Of a stretch of DNA of 64,000 nt, positions 26,009 to 34,972 are shown one piece after another (the stretch's first letter is position 1; each line of letters begins with the position of its first letter). Below the pieces are notes generated by a model. The model searched no databases. It was not told the DNA's origin and saw nothing but the letters and a program-made list of their open reading frames with translations. Source of the stretch: Rhodobacteraceae bacterium M382 (GTDB lineage: Bacteria; Pseudomonadota; Alphaproteobacteria; Rhodobacterales; Rhodobacteraceae); assembly GCA_025141015.1 (NCBI GenBank), contig CP081098.1, positions 4,160,501 through 4,224,500 of the forward strand, in the 5' to 3' direction. A program made the translations under genes and the position numbers.

Positions 26009-26937
26009 TGGCTGTTCTTCTCCTTGCTGAAGTGACCGACGGCGAACTGGCGATGGACGCCACCGCCAAGGCCGTGACCGCCGCCAAAGGTTTGGGCGAT
26101 GTGACTGTGCTGGCTGCGGGCGGCACTGCTGCTGCTGCCGGTGAAGCCGCAGCCAAGATCGACGGTGTGGCACGGGTCCTGGTTGCCGAAGATGCGACAC
26201 TGGGCCACCGCCTGGCAGAATCCACCGCGGCGCTGATCGTCAGCCTGGCGGGCGATTACGAACACATCGTTGCGCCTGCCACCACTGACGCGAAAAACGT
26301 GCTGCCCCGCGTGGCGGCTCTGTTGGACGTGATGGTGATTTCGGACGTCTCCGGTGTTGTCGATGGCAACACATTCGAGCGCCCGATCTATGCCGGCAAC
26401 GCGATCCAGACCGTGAAATCCTCGGACGCCAAAAAAGTCGTCTCCTTCCGCACCGCGACATTCGACGCGGCTGGGACCGGTGGCTCTGCGTCGGTTGAAA
26501 CCGTGTCGGCCGTTGCCGATCCCGGTCTGTCCTCGTGGGTCGAAGACAAGGTCGCCGCCTCTGATCGTCCCGAGCTGACCTCGGCCGGGATCGTTGTGTC
26601 CGGTGGCCGTGGCGTCGGGTCCGAAGAGGACTTTGCCCTGATCGAGAAACTGGCTGACAAGCTGGGTGCCGCCGTTGGCGCATCCCGCGCTGCGGTCGAC
26701 TCGGGCTATGCCCCGAACGACTGGCAGGTTGGTCAGACCGGTAAAGTTGTGGCTCCTGACCTGTATGTTGCCGTTGGCATCTCGGGCGCGATCCAGCACC
26801 TGGCCGGCATGAAGGACTCCAAAGTGATCGTCGCGATCAACAAGGACGAAGAAGCACCGATCTTCCAGGTCGCAGACTTCGGCCTGGTCGCAGACCTCTT
26901 CACCGCTGTCCCGGAACTCACCGAAAAACTCGGCTGA
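26008..26937 (+). CDS. etfA: electron transfer flavoprotein alpha subunit
   Basis: A 309-residue ETF alpha subunit. The C-terminal FAD domain has [33 protein letters not shown] and [16 protein letters not shown], all standard. Its start overlaps the etfB stop by one base (TAATG), giving coupled 1:1 synthesis. Linkage to an acyl-CoA dehydrogenase under a TetR-type operator suggests inducible expression, unusual if this is the only ETF in the genome. Confidence 0.93.
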   Translation: MAVLLLAEVTDGELAMDATAKAVTAAKGLGDVTVLAAGGTAAAAGEAAAKIDGVARVLVAEDATLGHRLAESTAALIVSLAGDYEHIVAPATTDAKNVLPRVAALLDVMVISDVSGVVDGNTFERPIYAGNAIQTVKSSDAKKVVSFRTATFDAAGTGGSASVETVSAVADPGLSSWVEDKVAASDRPELTSAGIVVSGGRGVGSEEDFALIEKLADKLGAAVGASRAAVDSGYAPNDWQVGQTGKVVAPDLYVAVGISGAIQHLAGMKDSKVIVAINKDEEAPIFQVADFGLVADLFTAVPELTEKLG

Positions 26938-26963
26938 TCCCGAACCGCGTCCCAAATCGAAAA

Positions 26964-26984
26964 GGCCCGCCAAATAGGTGGGCC
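26964..26984 (+). terminator. hairpin between etfA and ppc
   Basis: GGCCCGCC (26964-26971) and GGTGGGCC (26977-26984) form an 8-bp stem with one G-U pair and a 5-base loop. No U-run follows, so it may attenuate rather than fully terminate, partly isolating ppc from the operon. Confidence 0.45.
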
Positions 26985-27019
26985 GACGCTCTGGTTCGCG
27001 CATCCAGATAGGAGCTCTC

Positions 27020-29575
27020 ATGACGCCCGAATATTCTTTTCGACTGATGTCCGATGCCCTCAAACGGACAATGACAGCCCATGCGGGTGACAGCGTCGCA
27101 ACGGACGTGGATGAGATCCGGCAATTCGGGTCGCTCTCCAAGCCCATTCATGACCGCTCCGATATTCTGCGGGCGCAGACGATGTTGCTGCAATGCGCCA
27201 ACCTGGCCCAGGTGGCCCCTCCACAGGCCGCAAACCTCGCCGTGCAGGAACTGGTGGGCGATCTGGCCGGTTTGCGCGCCAGGGATCCGGCTTTCTTTGA
27301 CCGAATGATCAGCCAGGTGTCGCTGGAACTGGTGCTGACCGCCCATCCAACCGACATCAAACGACAAAGCGTTCAGCGCATTGAACGCACGCTTCTCGAT
27401 GCATTGTCCGACCCTCAGGAGGAGACACGGCAAGTCGCTTTGGACCGGGCAATGTTGACCCTTTGGCACACAGCGCAATCCCGTGGGGCCAAGCTGTCGA
27501 TCTTTGATGAGATCCGCAATGGCGTCTCTGTTCTGCGCGATGCCATTTTGCCCGCTATGAGCGAGGTGGCACAAGCGCTGGACACTCCAAAAGCGCGCGG
27601 CATGGTTCGCTTTGCCAGCTGGATCGGAGGGGATCGTGACGGCAACCCCTTTGTCGACGCAGAAACGCTAAGGTTCGCTGCACGTGAACATGGCAGCGCA
27701 ATTCTGACCCATTACCGTGGTCAGATCAGGGCGCTGGAAGCGCGCCTGTCGGTGGATGACCGTCTGGTGAACCCGCCCGCTTCGGTTCTGGCCTTGGCGC
27801 AGGGCTGCCACACTCCGCCGCAGCACTATCAGCATGAAAGCTTTCGCTTGGCGCTGACTGGCATCGCGCAGCGGTTGGATCATGCGCAGAATAGATTGCA
27901 GGATCTGCCGTCGGCCGCTGCAGAAGACTATACTCCAGAACAGTTCCGCGATGACCTGCAAACCCTGTCGACCGCGTTGTCGGATCTTGGCCTGTCCGCG
28001 CTGGCGGGAACCGAATTGGCGCGGCTCATTGATACGGTGGATTTGTTCGGGTTTCATCTCGCTTCGATAGATCTGCGCCAAAACTCAAGCAAACACGAAG
28101 CGCTGATCGCCGAGCTGTTTGCACAGGCGGCTCCCGATCATTCGGCGGTGGATTATGCTGCGCTGAGCGAAGTGGAGCGGATCGCCCTGTTGACAGACGC
28201 GTTAATTGCAGGTGAACCGATCTGGCGCGCTGACATGCACCTGTCGCAAGAGACCGCGCGCGAGATCGCCCTCTTTCAGACCGCAGCCCAACTACGGCAA
28301 GAGCTGGGTACCCGTTTCATCACCAACAGCATCATTTCAAACACCGAAAGCCTGTCGGACATCCTGGAATTGACGGTGCTGCTGAAAAGCTTTGGTCTAA
28401 TGGACCCTGACCTGGAACAGGCGGTTCTGCCCATGCCGTTGTTTGAAACAATCGACGACCTGCGCCGCGCACCTGCGATCGTGAACGACCTGTTGTCCAT
28501 CCCTGCCTATCATCGGATCATCGCCACGCAGGGAGGCTGCCAGCAGGTGATGCTGGGCTATTCTGACAGCAACAAGGATGGCGGCATCGTCACCGCACGT
28601 TGGGAAGTGGCTAAAGCCGAGGCTGCGCTTGTCGATGTGATTGCCAGCCACGGTTTGCGCGCCCGGTTCTTTCATGGGCGAGGCGGTTCAATTGGACGAG
28701 GCAGCGGTACCGTGACCGAAGCGATCGCCGCGCAGCCCAAGGCCCCGTCATCGCTGAAGTTTCGCGTAACCGAACAGGGCGAGGTTTTGTCGAAACGGTT
28801 CGCCAACCCGCATCAAGCAGTATTGCATATCAGTGATCTGGTGTCGGGTGTGGCGCGGTTCGGCATGACCCTTACCGATGATACGGGCGACATCGCCGAA
28901 GAGGCCGCACAAACTGTGCTGATCGAGCGGCTCTCGCAGCAGGCCTATCATGGCTATCGTGACCTTGTGGCCGGCACGCCCGGATTCATCACCTTTCTGC
29001 GTCAGGCGACGATCCTGGATCACATCGCGTCACTCAACATGGGGTCGCGACCGGTGTCGCGCGGTAGCATCGACAATTTGGGACAATTGCGGGCCATTCC
29101 ATGGGTCTTCAGCTGGGGGCAAAGCAGGTTCATGCTGCCTGCCTGGTACGGGTTCGGAGGCGCAGTGGCCGCGCTTGACCCGGCGGATCGCACCAGCCTG
29201 CCTGCGCTGTATCAGAAATCGGGGATGTTTCGCAGCATGCTGGACGGAATGGCGTTGGCGATGAGCAAGGCGGATATGACCCTGGCCCGCCGGTACGGCG
29301 CGCTGGTCGAAAACGCGACGATCCGCAGCGACGTGATGGCCAAGGTCGAACGCGAATGGGCTATGTCCCAAGACGCGGTGACAGAGATCCGGCAACAGGG
29401 TCTGCTGTCCAGCAATCCCGGCTTTGCCTCACGCCGGACGCTGGTGGATCACCTGAACAACACGCAAATCGCCCTGTTGCAGGAGCTTCGGCGAGACCCC
29501 GGCAATGCGGAGCTGCAAAGCGCCCTGAAGCTGAGCGTGAATGGGATCGCCGCTGGTCTGCAATATACCGGGTGA
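27020..29575 (+). CDS. ppc: phosphoenolpyruvate carboxylase
   Basis: An 851-residue PEPC, near normal length. Catalytic H109 lies in VLTAHPTD, GYSDSNKDGG near 515 and FHGRGGSIGRG near 555 are the active-site loops. It carboxylates PEP to oxaloacetate. The extreme C-terminus reads LQYTG where the E. coli enzyme ends RNTG; the Asn that contacts the inhibitor aspartate in E. coli is Tyr here, so reduced aspartate inhibition is predicted. ATG 27020 follows AGGAG. It is convergent with a glycerate kinase gene, whose product could feed PEP. Confidence 0.92.
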   Translation: MTPEYSFRLMSDALKRTMTAHAGDSVATDVDEIRQFGSLSKPIHDRSDILRAQTMLLQCANLAQVAPPQAANLAVQELVGDLAGLRARDPAFFDRMISQVSLELVLTAHPTDIKRQSVQRIERTLLDALSDPQEETRQVALDRAMLTLWHTAQSRGAKLSIFDEIRNGVSVLRDAILPAMSEVAQALDTPKARGMVRFASWIGGDRDGNPFVDAETLRFAAREHGSAILTHYRGQIRALEARLSVDDRLVNPPASVLALAQGCHTPPQHYQHESFRLALTGIAQRLDHAQNRLQDLPSAAAEDYTPEQFRDDLQTLSTALSDLGLSALAGTELARLIDTVDLFGFHLASIDLRQNSSKHEALIAELFAQAAPDHSAVDYAALSEVERIALLTDALIAGEPIWRADMHLSQETAREIALFQTAAQLRQELGTRFITNSIISNTESLSDILELTVLLKSFGLMDPDLEQAVLPMPLFETIDDLRRAPAIVNDLLSIPAYHRIIATQGGCQQVMLGYSDSNKDGGIVTARWEVAKAEAALVDVIASHGLRARFFHGRGGSIGRGSGTVTEAIAAQPKAPSSLKFRVTEQGEVLSKRFANPHQAVLHISDLVSGVARFGMTLTDDTGDIAEEAAQTVLIERLSQQAYHGYRDLVAGTPGFITFLRQATILDHIASLNMGSRPVSRGSIDNLGQLRAIPWVFSWGQSRFMLPAWYGFGGAVAALDPADRTSLPALYQKSGMFRSMLDGMALAMSKADMTLARRYGALVENATIRSDVMAKVEREWAMSQDAVTEIRQQGLLSSNPGFASRRTLVDHLNNTQIALLQELRRDPGNAELQSALKLSVNGIAAGLQYTG

Positions 29576-29587
29576 TCCGGTATATTG
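29561..29587. terminator. perfect 11-bp inverted repeat spanning the ppc stop codon
   Basis: CAATATACCGG (29561-29571) and CCGGTATATTG (29577-29587) with a 5-base loop that contains the ppc TGA. It is located between convergent ppc and glycerate kinase genes. It has no strong U-run on either strand but could act as a two-way terminator or as a 3'-end stabiliser. Confidence 0.5.
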
Positions 29588-29637
29588 AACGTTGCTGTCC
29601 GGCCTGCGGGACGGTTGCGCGACATGGACGCCAAAGA

Positions 29638-30909
29638 TCAGCGTATCAGGATCGCACGGAAATCATTCACATTGGTGCCGGTCGGACCCGGGGAGAACAG
29701 ATCCCCGATCGCCTCGAACGCGCTGAAGGCGTCGTTGCCTGCCAGATCCGCCGCTGGGTCGCGACCCACAGCCCGCAGCCGGGCACAGGTCGCGCCGTCG
29801 ACAAAGGCGCCCGCATTGTCTTCGGACCCGTCAATGCCATCCGTGTCCGCCGCAAGGGCACTGACGCCCTCGACACCATCAAGAGCTTGCGCCAAGGACA
29901 AAAGAAATTCGGAATTGCGACCGCCTTTGCCCCCTTTGCCGCGCAGCGTCACGGTGGTCTCGCCCCCTGACAGAATGACGACGGGTTTTGCAAAGGGGCG
30001 CCCCCTCGACACGACCTCGCGGGCAATGGCGGCGTGCACCTTGGCCACATCGCGCGCCTCGCCTTCGATTGCGTCCGACAGGATCACTGCGGGGATTCCT
30101 TGCGTTTCCGATGCCTGCGCCGCCGCTTCCAGCGATATGCCAGCCGAGGCAATCACCGTGACGGTGTTTTGCGCGAAAGTCGCGTCGTCCGGATGCGGTG
30201 CGTCTGCCAAAGCCATTTCAAGATGCGTCATGATTCTGACCGGCAGGACGATGCCAAGCCCTTTGATCAAGGCCAGCGCCGCAGAACGGCCCACCGTATC
30301 CGGAACGGTCGGACCAGAGGCCACCTGAGCAGGATCGTCACCTGGCACATCCGACACGACCAGCGATACGACCTTCGCGGGATGGGCCGCAGCAGCCAGT
30401 CGTCCGCCCTTGATACCACTGACATGTTTGCGGATGGCATTCATTGCTGAAATCGGTGCCCCCGAGGCCAAGAGCGCTTGGTTGAGCGCCATTTCATCGG
30501 CAAGGGTCAGCCCCTCTGGCGGACAGGGCAAAAGCGATGACCCGCCGCCGCAGATCAGTGCCACAACCAGGTCATCGGCACACAGCCCCTCAACCGCATG
30601 AAACAGCGCTGCACTGGCCGCCAGCCCGGCGGCATCCGGAACCGGGTGGGACGCTTCCAGCACATCGATGTGTCTGCAGCTATCGCCATAACCGTACCGC
30701 GTGACGACCACGCCAGACAGCGGGCCCTGCCCCGCCTCTTCCCACAGGTCTTCGAACGCGCGCGCCAATTGCGCCGCGCCCTTGCCAGCGCCGATCACCA
30801 CTGTGCGTCCTTTGGGGCGAACAGGCAGATGCGGGCGTAATGCGCTGTGCGGATCGGCGGCACCGACTGCCGCGTCAAAGAGCCTGGTCAGGAACGCAGC
30901 GTCCTGCAT
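29638..30909 (-). CDS. glycerate 2-kinase (MOFRL/DUF4147 family)
   Basis: A 423-residue protein of the GckA/TtuD glycerate kinase family. The N-terminal DUF4147 half contains GAGKGAA and CGGGSSLL; the C-terminal MOFRL half contains LSGGETTVTLRGKGGKGGRNSEF and ADTDGIDG. The family makes 2-phosphoglycerate from glycerate. It is the last gene of the CoA-transferase operon; its ATG (30909) shares one base with the Dabb stop codon. Glycerate or hydroxypyruvate would therefore be a likely end product of the pathway, or be taken up with it. Confidence 0.85.
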   Translation of the reverse strand: MQDAAFLTRLFDAAVGAADPHSALRPHLPVRPKGRTVVIGAGKGAAQLARAFEDLWEEAGQGPLSGVVVTRYGYGDSCRHIDVLEASHPVPDAAGLAASAALFHAVEGLCADDLVVALICGGGSSLLPCPPEGLTLADEMALNQALLASGAPISAMNAIRKHVSGIKGGRLAAAAHPAKVVSLVVSDVPGDDPAQVASGPTVPDTVGRSAALALIKGLGIVLPVRIMTHLEMALADAPHPDDATFAQNTVTVIASAGISLEAAAQASETQGIPAVILSDAIEGEARDVAKVHAAIAREVVSRGRPFAKPVVILSGGETTVTLRGKGGKGGRNSEFLLSLAQALDGVEGVSALAADTDGIDGSEDNAGAFVDGATCARLRAVGRDPAADLAGNDAFSAFEAIGDLFSPGPTGTNVNDFRAILIR

Positions 30910-31220
30910 CACAGCTCGATATCGCACACAAAGACGCCATCTGCGCCCCCGTCGAGCAGCTCTACGATCCGCCCGCCAATCGCCTGGTGCTGGGCGTCAG
31001 CCAGATAAGTGTCGCGCACGGATACATCGCGGAAATCGAACCAGAACATGTCGAGGAAATCGCGCACCAGCGGCGTTTCGACCGAGACATTCTTGTGATG
31101 CTGGAAGTCTTCAATCCCGTCGATATGGTCGGACAAGCCCGCCAATTCGATATACAGCGCGGTCTTCTGATCTTCGGTGACATCCACGCGAAAGCGCAGG
31201 TGGACGAGGTGACGGATCAT
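30909..31220 (-). CDS. Dabb (stress-responsive A/B barrel) domain protein
   Basis: A 103-residue ferredoxin-like alpha/beta barrel protein. MIRHLVHLRFRVDV at the start and the pattern of alternating helices and strands match the Dabb family. Members form dimers and include polyketide cyclases and proteins of unknown catalytic role. It lies between the enoyl-CoA hydratase (30 bp) and glycerate kinase (1-bp overlap) genes. A lyase or cyclase step on a small organic intermediate is possible; nothing more specific can be claimed. Confidence 0.75.
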   Translation of the reverse strand: MIRHLVHLRFRVDVTEDQKTALYIELAGLSDHIDGIEDFQHHKNVSVETPLVRDFLDMFWFDFRDVSVRDTYLADAQHQAIGGRIVELLDGGADGVFVCDIEL

Positions 31221-31250
31221 GTGATCCTCCTGGTTTTGTGAAAGTTGAAG

Positions 31251-32024
31251 TTATGAGACATCCCAGAAATCAGCCTTGCGCCGATCTTTGAATGCGGCCA
31301 ACCCGGTTTGCAGTTCCGGCTGAGCGGCAGCGATCCGCCCGGCCATCGCATCCAACACCCGCTCGCGCTCTTCGCCTTCGGCGGCGTTGATCATCATCTT
31401 TGCCAATTCGGTAGCCACGGGCCCGCGATGACGCAAGGTGCGGGCCAGTTCGGTGGCGGTTTTGACGCCTTCGCCTGTTTCGACCACATGGTCCACGATC
31501 CCAAGGTCCAAAGCATCCGTTGCCGTGAACACCTCGCCAAACAACACCATGCGGCGCAGGAGCTGCGGACCAAAACGGCGCGCGGCGCGCTGGGTTCCCG
31601 ACCAGCCGGGAATAACACCCAGCCCCGGCTCGGGCTGGCCAATTCGGATATGGCTTTCCGCGATGCGCAGGTCCGCGCAAGCAGCCAGCTCCAATCCGCC
31701 GCCCAGCGCATGACCATTCAGGACCGCGATCACCGGTTGGCGCAGACGTGCCAGTGCATCAAGCGCTTGATGCCCATCCCGGATCCAATGGCGGGCGAAG
31801 TGATCGGCGGAAAGACCCGACCAAGCGTCGATATCGCCGCCCGCGCAAAACGCGCGACCTTCTCCGCTAAGGATCGTGACATGCGCATCCTTGGCCTTTT
31901 CGATCCGACGGCAGATCGCCATCAGATCATCCATCATTTCCGAGGTCAGAGCATTCAACCGCTCGGGACGCCTGAGGGTCAGCTGAGCAATGCCATTGGA
32001 AATATCAAGCTGGAACGACGTCAT
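31251..32024 (-). CDS. enoyl-CoA hydratase/isomerase family protein
   Basis: A 257-residue crotonase-fold protein. The oxyanion-hole segments are RAFCAGGDIDAW and NGHALGGGLELAACADLRI, and the catalytic-site region is QPEPGLGVIPGWSGTQ. It would hydrate the enoyl-CoA made by the acyl-CoA dehydrogenase at 21217. Its start overlaps the CoA-transferase stop by 4 bp, showing the two act together. Confidence 0.88.
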   Translation of the reverse strand: MTSFQLDISNGIAQLTLRRPERLNALTSEMMDDLMAICRRIEKAKDAHVTILSGEGRAFCAGGDIDAWSGLSADHFARHWIRDGHQALDALARLRQPVIAVLNGHALGGGLELAACADLRIAESHIRIGQPEPGLGVIPGWSGTQRAARRFGPQLLRRMVLFGEVFTATDALDLGIVDHVVETGEGVKTATELARTLRHRGPVATELAKMMINAAEGEERERVLDAMAGRIAAAQPELQTGLAAFKDRRKADFWDVS

Positions 32025-33604
32025 CCGTCCGCAGCCAGCACAAGCCCCATCGCAGCCGGGTCAAAGAGCGCCGCATCCATGGTTCTCAGATCATCGGCGA
32101 CCGACAACGACGTGGCGGCCTGATCCAGGATATCGCGTTGCAGATCCAGGCCCGGCGCGATCTCGGTTACCACCAACCCTCGGTCAGTCAGCTTGATCAC
32201 GCAGCGTTCGGTCACATAAGTCACATCCTGACCCTGCGCTATTGCACGTTTGCCCGAGAACGAAATCTGGTCGACCTCGTCGACGAATTTCGCGACCTTG
32301 CCTTCCTGATGGATCTTCAATTCACCGTCTTCGATGCTCATCTTTGCGCCGGCGTTGAAATTTCCTGAAAACACGATCTTGCGCGCCCGCGCTGTGATGT
32401 CGACAAAGCCACCGGAACCAGCGGTTCGGTGGGGAATGGCCGACAAGCGCGAGACATTGACCGAACCATGTTGGTCCACTTCGAGGAAGGACAGCAGAGA
32501 GGCGTCGAACCCACCTGCCTGAAAATAGCAGAACTGGTGTGGAGACGCGACAAAGGCCTCGGCATTGGCCGAACACCCGAATTTGAAGTCAAGGAGCGGC
32601 ACGCCGCCCACAGCCCCCTGCTCGATCATCCAGGTGACGGCACCGTGCAGTCCCTCTTCGACCAGGATACGGGGCACATTGGCCGAGATGCCAAAGCCGA
32701 TATTCACCGCCCAGCCCTGCTTCAGTTCCAAGGCCACGCGACGGGCGATCACTTTGCCCACATTGAAATCAACGGTCCGAAAGCTGTCGAGCGGACGGGT
32801 CAATTCGCCCGAAATCGCCGGGTCATATTCTGTGGCGGTGGTTTGCAACTGATCCGGGGCTTCGACGATTGCGTCCACCAGAATGCCGGGGACGTGCACG
32901 TCATGTGGCCGGATCGATCCGGCTGCCGCGACGCGCTTGGCTTGGGCAATCACAACGCCGCCATTGTTGCGCGCAGCCAGGGCCATTTCCATCGCCCCCA
33001 GATAGGCGCCTTCATGTTCAAAGCTCAGATTGCCCTTTTCATCGGCGGTGGTGGCGCGAATGATCGCCACGTTGGGGGCCATGGATTTGAAGTAAAGCCA
33101 ATCCTCGCCTTCAAACGCCATTCGTTTCACGATCGGTTCAGCCCGGGCCGCGTCATTCATCGCGCAGCCTTCGATCTGAGGATCGACAAACGTGTCCATC
33201 CCCACCTTGGTCAGGACGCCGGGGCGCTTGGCCGCAGCTTCGCGCAGCATGTCGAAGATGATGCCAGAGGGCACATTATAGGCGCGGATCTGTTCCGCCG
33301 TGATCATCTGCCAGATCTTGGGCGGCTCGGCCTTGGACGGACCCGATGGGTACGACCCGCCGATGATCCGGGTCAACAGGCCGGGTTTTGCAATATGATC
33401 CACCCCTTTGGTGCCAAACATATCGCCAGCGGCGATCGGATGGATCGAGGTCAGGTCCCTTGGCGCGCCTACTTCGTCATAGCGCTCACCAATGCCTTTG
33501 AGAACCGCGTCGGGACAGCACAAGCCGGAAGAGGAATTGACCGCTACGGTGGCCCCATCGGGGATCAGGTTTGCTGCCTCGCGCACTGTCATCTGCTTGG
33601 TCAT
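32021..33604 (-). CDS. acyl-CoA:acetate/3-ketoacid CoA-transferase, fused subunits
   Basis: A 527-residue family I CoA-transferase with alpha and beta halves in one chain (YdiF type). The N-terminal half has VNSSSGLCCPD and the C-terminal half has the catalytic glutamate segment MIEQGAVGGVP. It would activate a carboxylate by transferring CoA from acetyl-CoA or a similar donor. It is first in a leftward four-gene operon. A TetR-type operator starts 15 bp before its ATG. Confidence 0.88.
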   Translation of the reverse strand: MTKQMTVREAANLIPDGATVAVNSSSGLCCPDAVLKGIGERYDEVGAPRDLTSIHPIAAGDMFGTKGVDHIAKPGLLTRIIGGSYPSGPSKAEPPKIWQMITAEQIRAYNVPSGIIFDMLREAAAKRPGVLTKVGMDTFVDPQIEGCAMNDAARAEPIVKRMAFEGEDWLYFKSMAPNVAIIRATTADEKGNLSFEHEGAYLGAMEMALAARNNGGVVIAQAKRVAAAGSIRPHDVHVPGILVDAIVEAPDQLQTTATEYDPAISGELTRPLDSFRTVDFNVGKVIARRVALELKQGWAVNIGFGISANVPRILVEEGLHGAVTWMIEQGAVGGVPLLDFKFGCSANAEAFVASPHQFCYFQAGGFDASLLSFLEVDQHGSVNVSRLSAIPHRTAGSGGFVDITARARKIVFSGNFNAGAKMSIEDGELKIHQEGKVAKFVDEVDQISFSGKRAIAQGQDVTYVTERCVIKLTDRGLVVTEIAPGLDLQRDILDQAATSLSVADDLRTMDAALFDPAAMGLVLAADG

Positions 33605-33618
33605 GCGATCCTCACATT

Positions 33619-33636
33619 AGTAACTAACTGGTTATA
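33619..33636. promoter_or_regulatory. TetR-type operator, site 3
   Basis: AGTAAC-TAACTG-GTTATA; the right arm matches 4 of 6 positions. It is directly upstream of the CoA-transferase gene, overlapping the expected transcription start or leader. Confidence 0.55.
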
Positions 33637-33719
33637 TATTGTATGACTCGGAGGCTGAACAAAATCAACACAAAACTCTGGCATGATCTCGGCGCTCAGA
33701 CACAATTGACCTATCATCA

Positions 33720-33737
33720 AGTAACCATTAAGTTACT
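33720..33737. promoter_or_regulatory. TetR-type operator, site 4
   Basis: AGTAAC-CATTAA-GTTACT, with the perfect arms continuing outward to 11 bp (CATCAAGTAAC at 33715-33725, GTTACTTGATG at 33732-33742). It lies 24 bp before the aldo/keto reductase start. The extended arms are the longest inverted repeat of the set. Confidence 0.65.
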
Positions 33738-33761
33738 TGATGAGAAACTAGGAGGAACCAG

Positions 33762-34580
33762 ATGAACATCTATTTTCGAGGTACGAACCAGCGTACTTTC
33801 GGCACCTTCCCTCTGACCGGAGAGACACTGCGAGATGCCGTCGCGCATGCGGCAGAGGTTGGGTATCGTTCTTTCGACACTGCGCAAATGTATGAAAATG
33901 AAGCGGATACAGGCGCAGCTTTGGAGGCGTTGGGCCTTGCGCGGGATGAACTCTGCGTCACCACCAAGGTGCACCCGGACAACTTTACCGCGGCTGATTT
34001 CCTGCCTTCGGTCGAAGAGAGCCTAAAGAAGCTCAAGCTCGATTATGTGGACGTCCTGTTGTTGCATTGGCCGCCGATTGGTGGTGACATCGCCCCGTCG
34101 CTGAAGCTGCTGGAGCAAGCGCACAAGGCAGGGTTTACCAGAAACATCGGTGTTTCGAACTATACAGCGCAAATGATGCGCGACGCCGTGAAAATCATTG
34201 ATACACCGCTTGTCACCAATCAGGTGGAGTTTCACCCACTGCTGAATCAGGACATCCTGTTGGCGGCGGCAACGGAAACGGGCATTCCACTGTCGTCCTA
34301 TTGTTCGGTGGCGCGCGGCGAAGTGTTCAAACACCCCATTTTCGGCGAGATCGGCCAGTCCTACGACAAATCCGCCGCGCAGGTGGTGCTGCGCTGGATC
34401 CTGCAAAAGGGCGTGTCGATCAACACCATGTCCACCAAGCGCGCCAATATCGAAGCCAATTTTGACGTGATGGATTTCACCCTGTCGAACATCGACATGG
34501 ACCGCATCGACGCCATGACCCAAACCGGTTATCGCATCGTCGGCGAGGACCTGGTGCCTTGGGCACCTAAATGGGACTGA
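33762..34580 (+). CDS. aldo/keto reductase, 2,5-diketo-D-gluconate reductase-like
   Basis: A 272-residue AKR of the Dkg type. Tetrad: D39 and Y44 (SFDTAQMYENE), K69 (TTKVHP), H102 (LLLHWPP). Members reduce keto sugars, methylglyoxal and various aldehydes with NADPH. It stands alone between a TetR-type operator and a clear terminator, so it is a single-gene unit of the same regulon. RBS AGGAGG precedes the ATG. Confidence 0.88.
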   Translation: MNIYFRGTNQRTFGTFPLTGETLRDAVAHAAEVGYRSFDTAQMYENEADTGAALEALGLARDELCVTTKVHPDNFTAADFLPSVEESLKKLKLDYVDVLLLHWPPIGGDIAPSLKLLEQAHKAGFTRNIGVSNYTAQMMRDAVKIIDTPLVTNQVEFHPLLNQDILLAAATETGIPLSSYCSVARGEVFKHPIFGEIGQSYDKSAAQVVLRWILQKGVSINTMSTKRANIEANFDVMDFTLSNIDMDRIDAMTQTGYRIVGEDLVPWAPKWD

Positions 34581-34605
34581 CGCCGATCCAAATCACACTC
34601 CAAGG

Positions 34606-34630
34606 CGGCCCCTGTTTGGGGCCGTTTTTT
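34606..34630 (+). terminator. rho-independent terminator of the aldo/keto reductase gene
   Basis: Perfect 7-bp GC stem CGGCCCC (34606-34612) / GGGGCCG (34618-34624), 5-base loop, followed by six T residues (34625-34630). Classic layout, 26 bp after the stop codon. Confidence 0.9.
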
Positions 34631-34972
34631 GTTCGTGCCCAGGCTGGCAGGCCGCAATGCTTGGGCACCCATCCCCCACCCGACACTTTCCAGATTTTTA
34701 CAAACAGCCGTTGTTGCGCAATGGTCCATAGCAATGCCGCGCTATGATCTTCGCAGTAGATATTTGAGACTGGGCTATCCAGAGCGCACCACATCCGTAG
34801 TAGCCATGCTGACCAGCGAAGGTCATCGCGTTCACCATCACCTTTGGTATTTTGTTCGTAGCAAAGACAATTGGAACGATCTCCCGCAAGAGGATCGCAA
34901 CAGCTAGACAGCTGAAGGCTGCGCCGCGTCAAGGTTTGAACAGCAGTCGGGTTCGGGTATCAATTTTTTGGC
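34631..34972. other. degenerate stretch, no recognised gene
   Basis: AT-richer, with only short frames on both strands and no ribosome-binding site in front of a plausible start. Codon use is unlike that of the surrounding genes. It may be remains of a decayed gene or element, but no family could be named. Confidence 0.35.

Noticed and set aside
34606-34630. Possible attenuator or riboswitch after the aldo/keto reductase
   Set aside because: It is a plain GC hairpin followed by T6, 26 bp after a stop codon; an ordinary terminator explains it fully.
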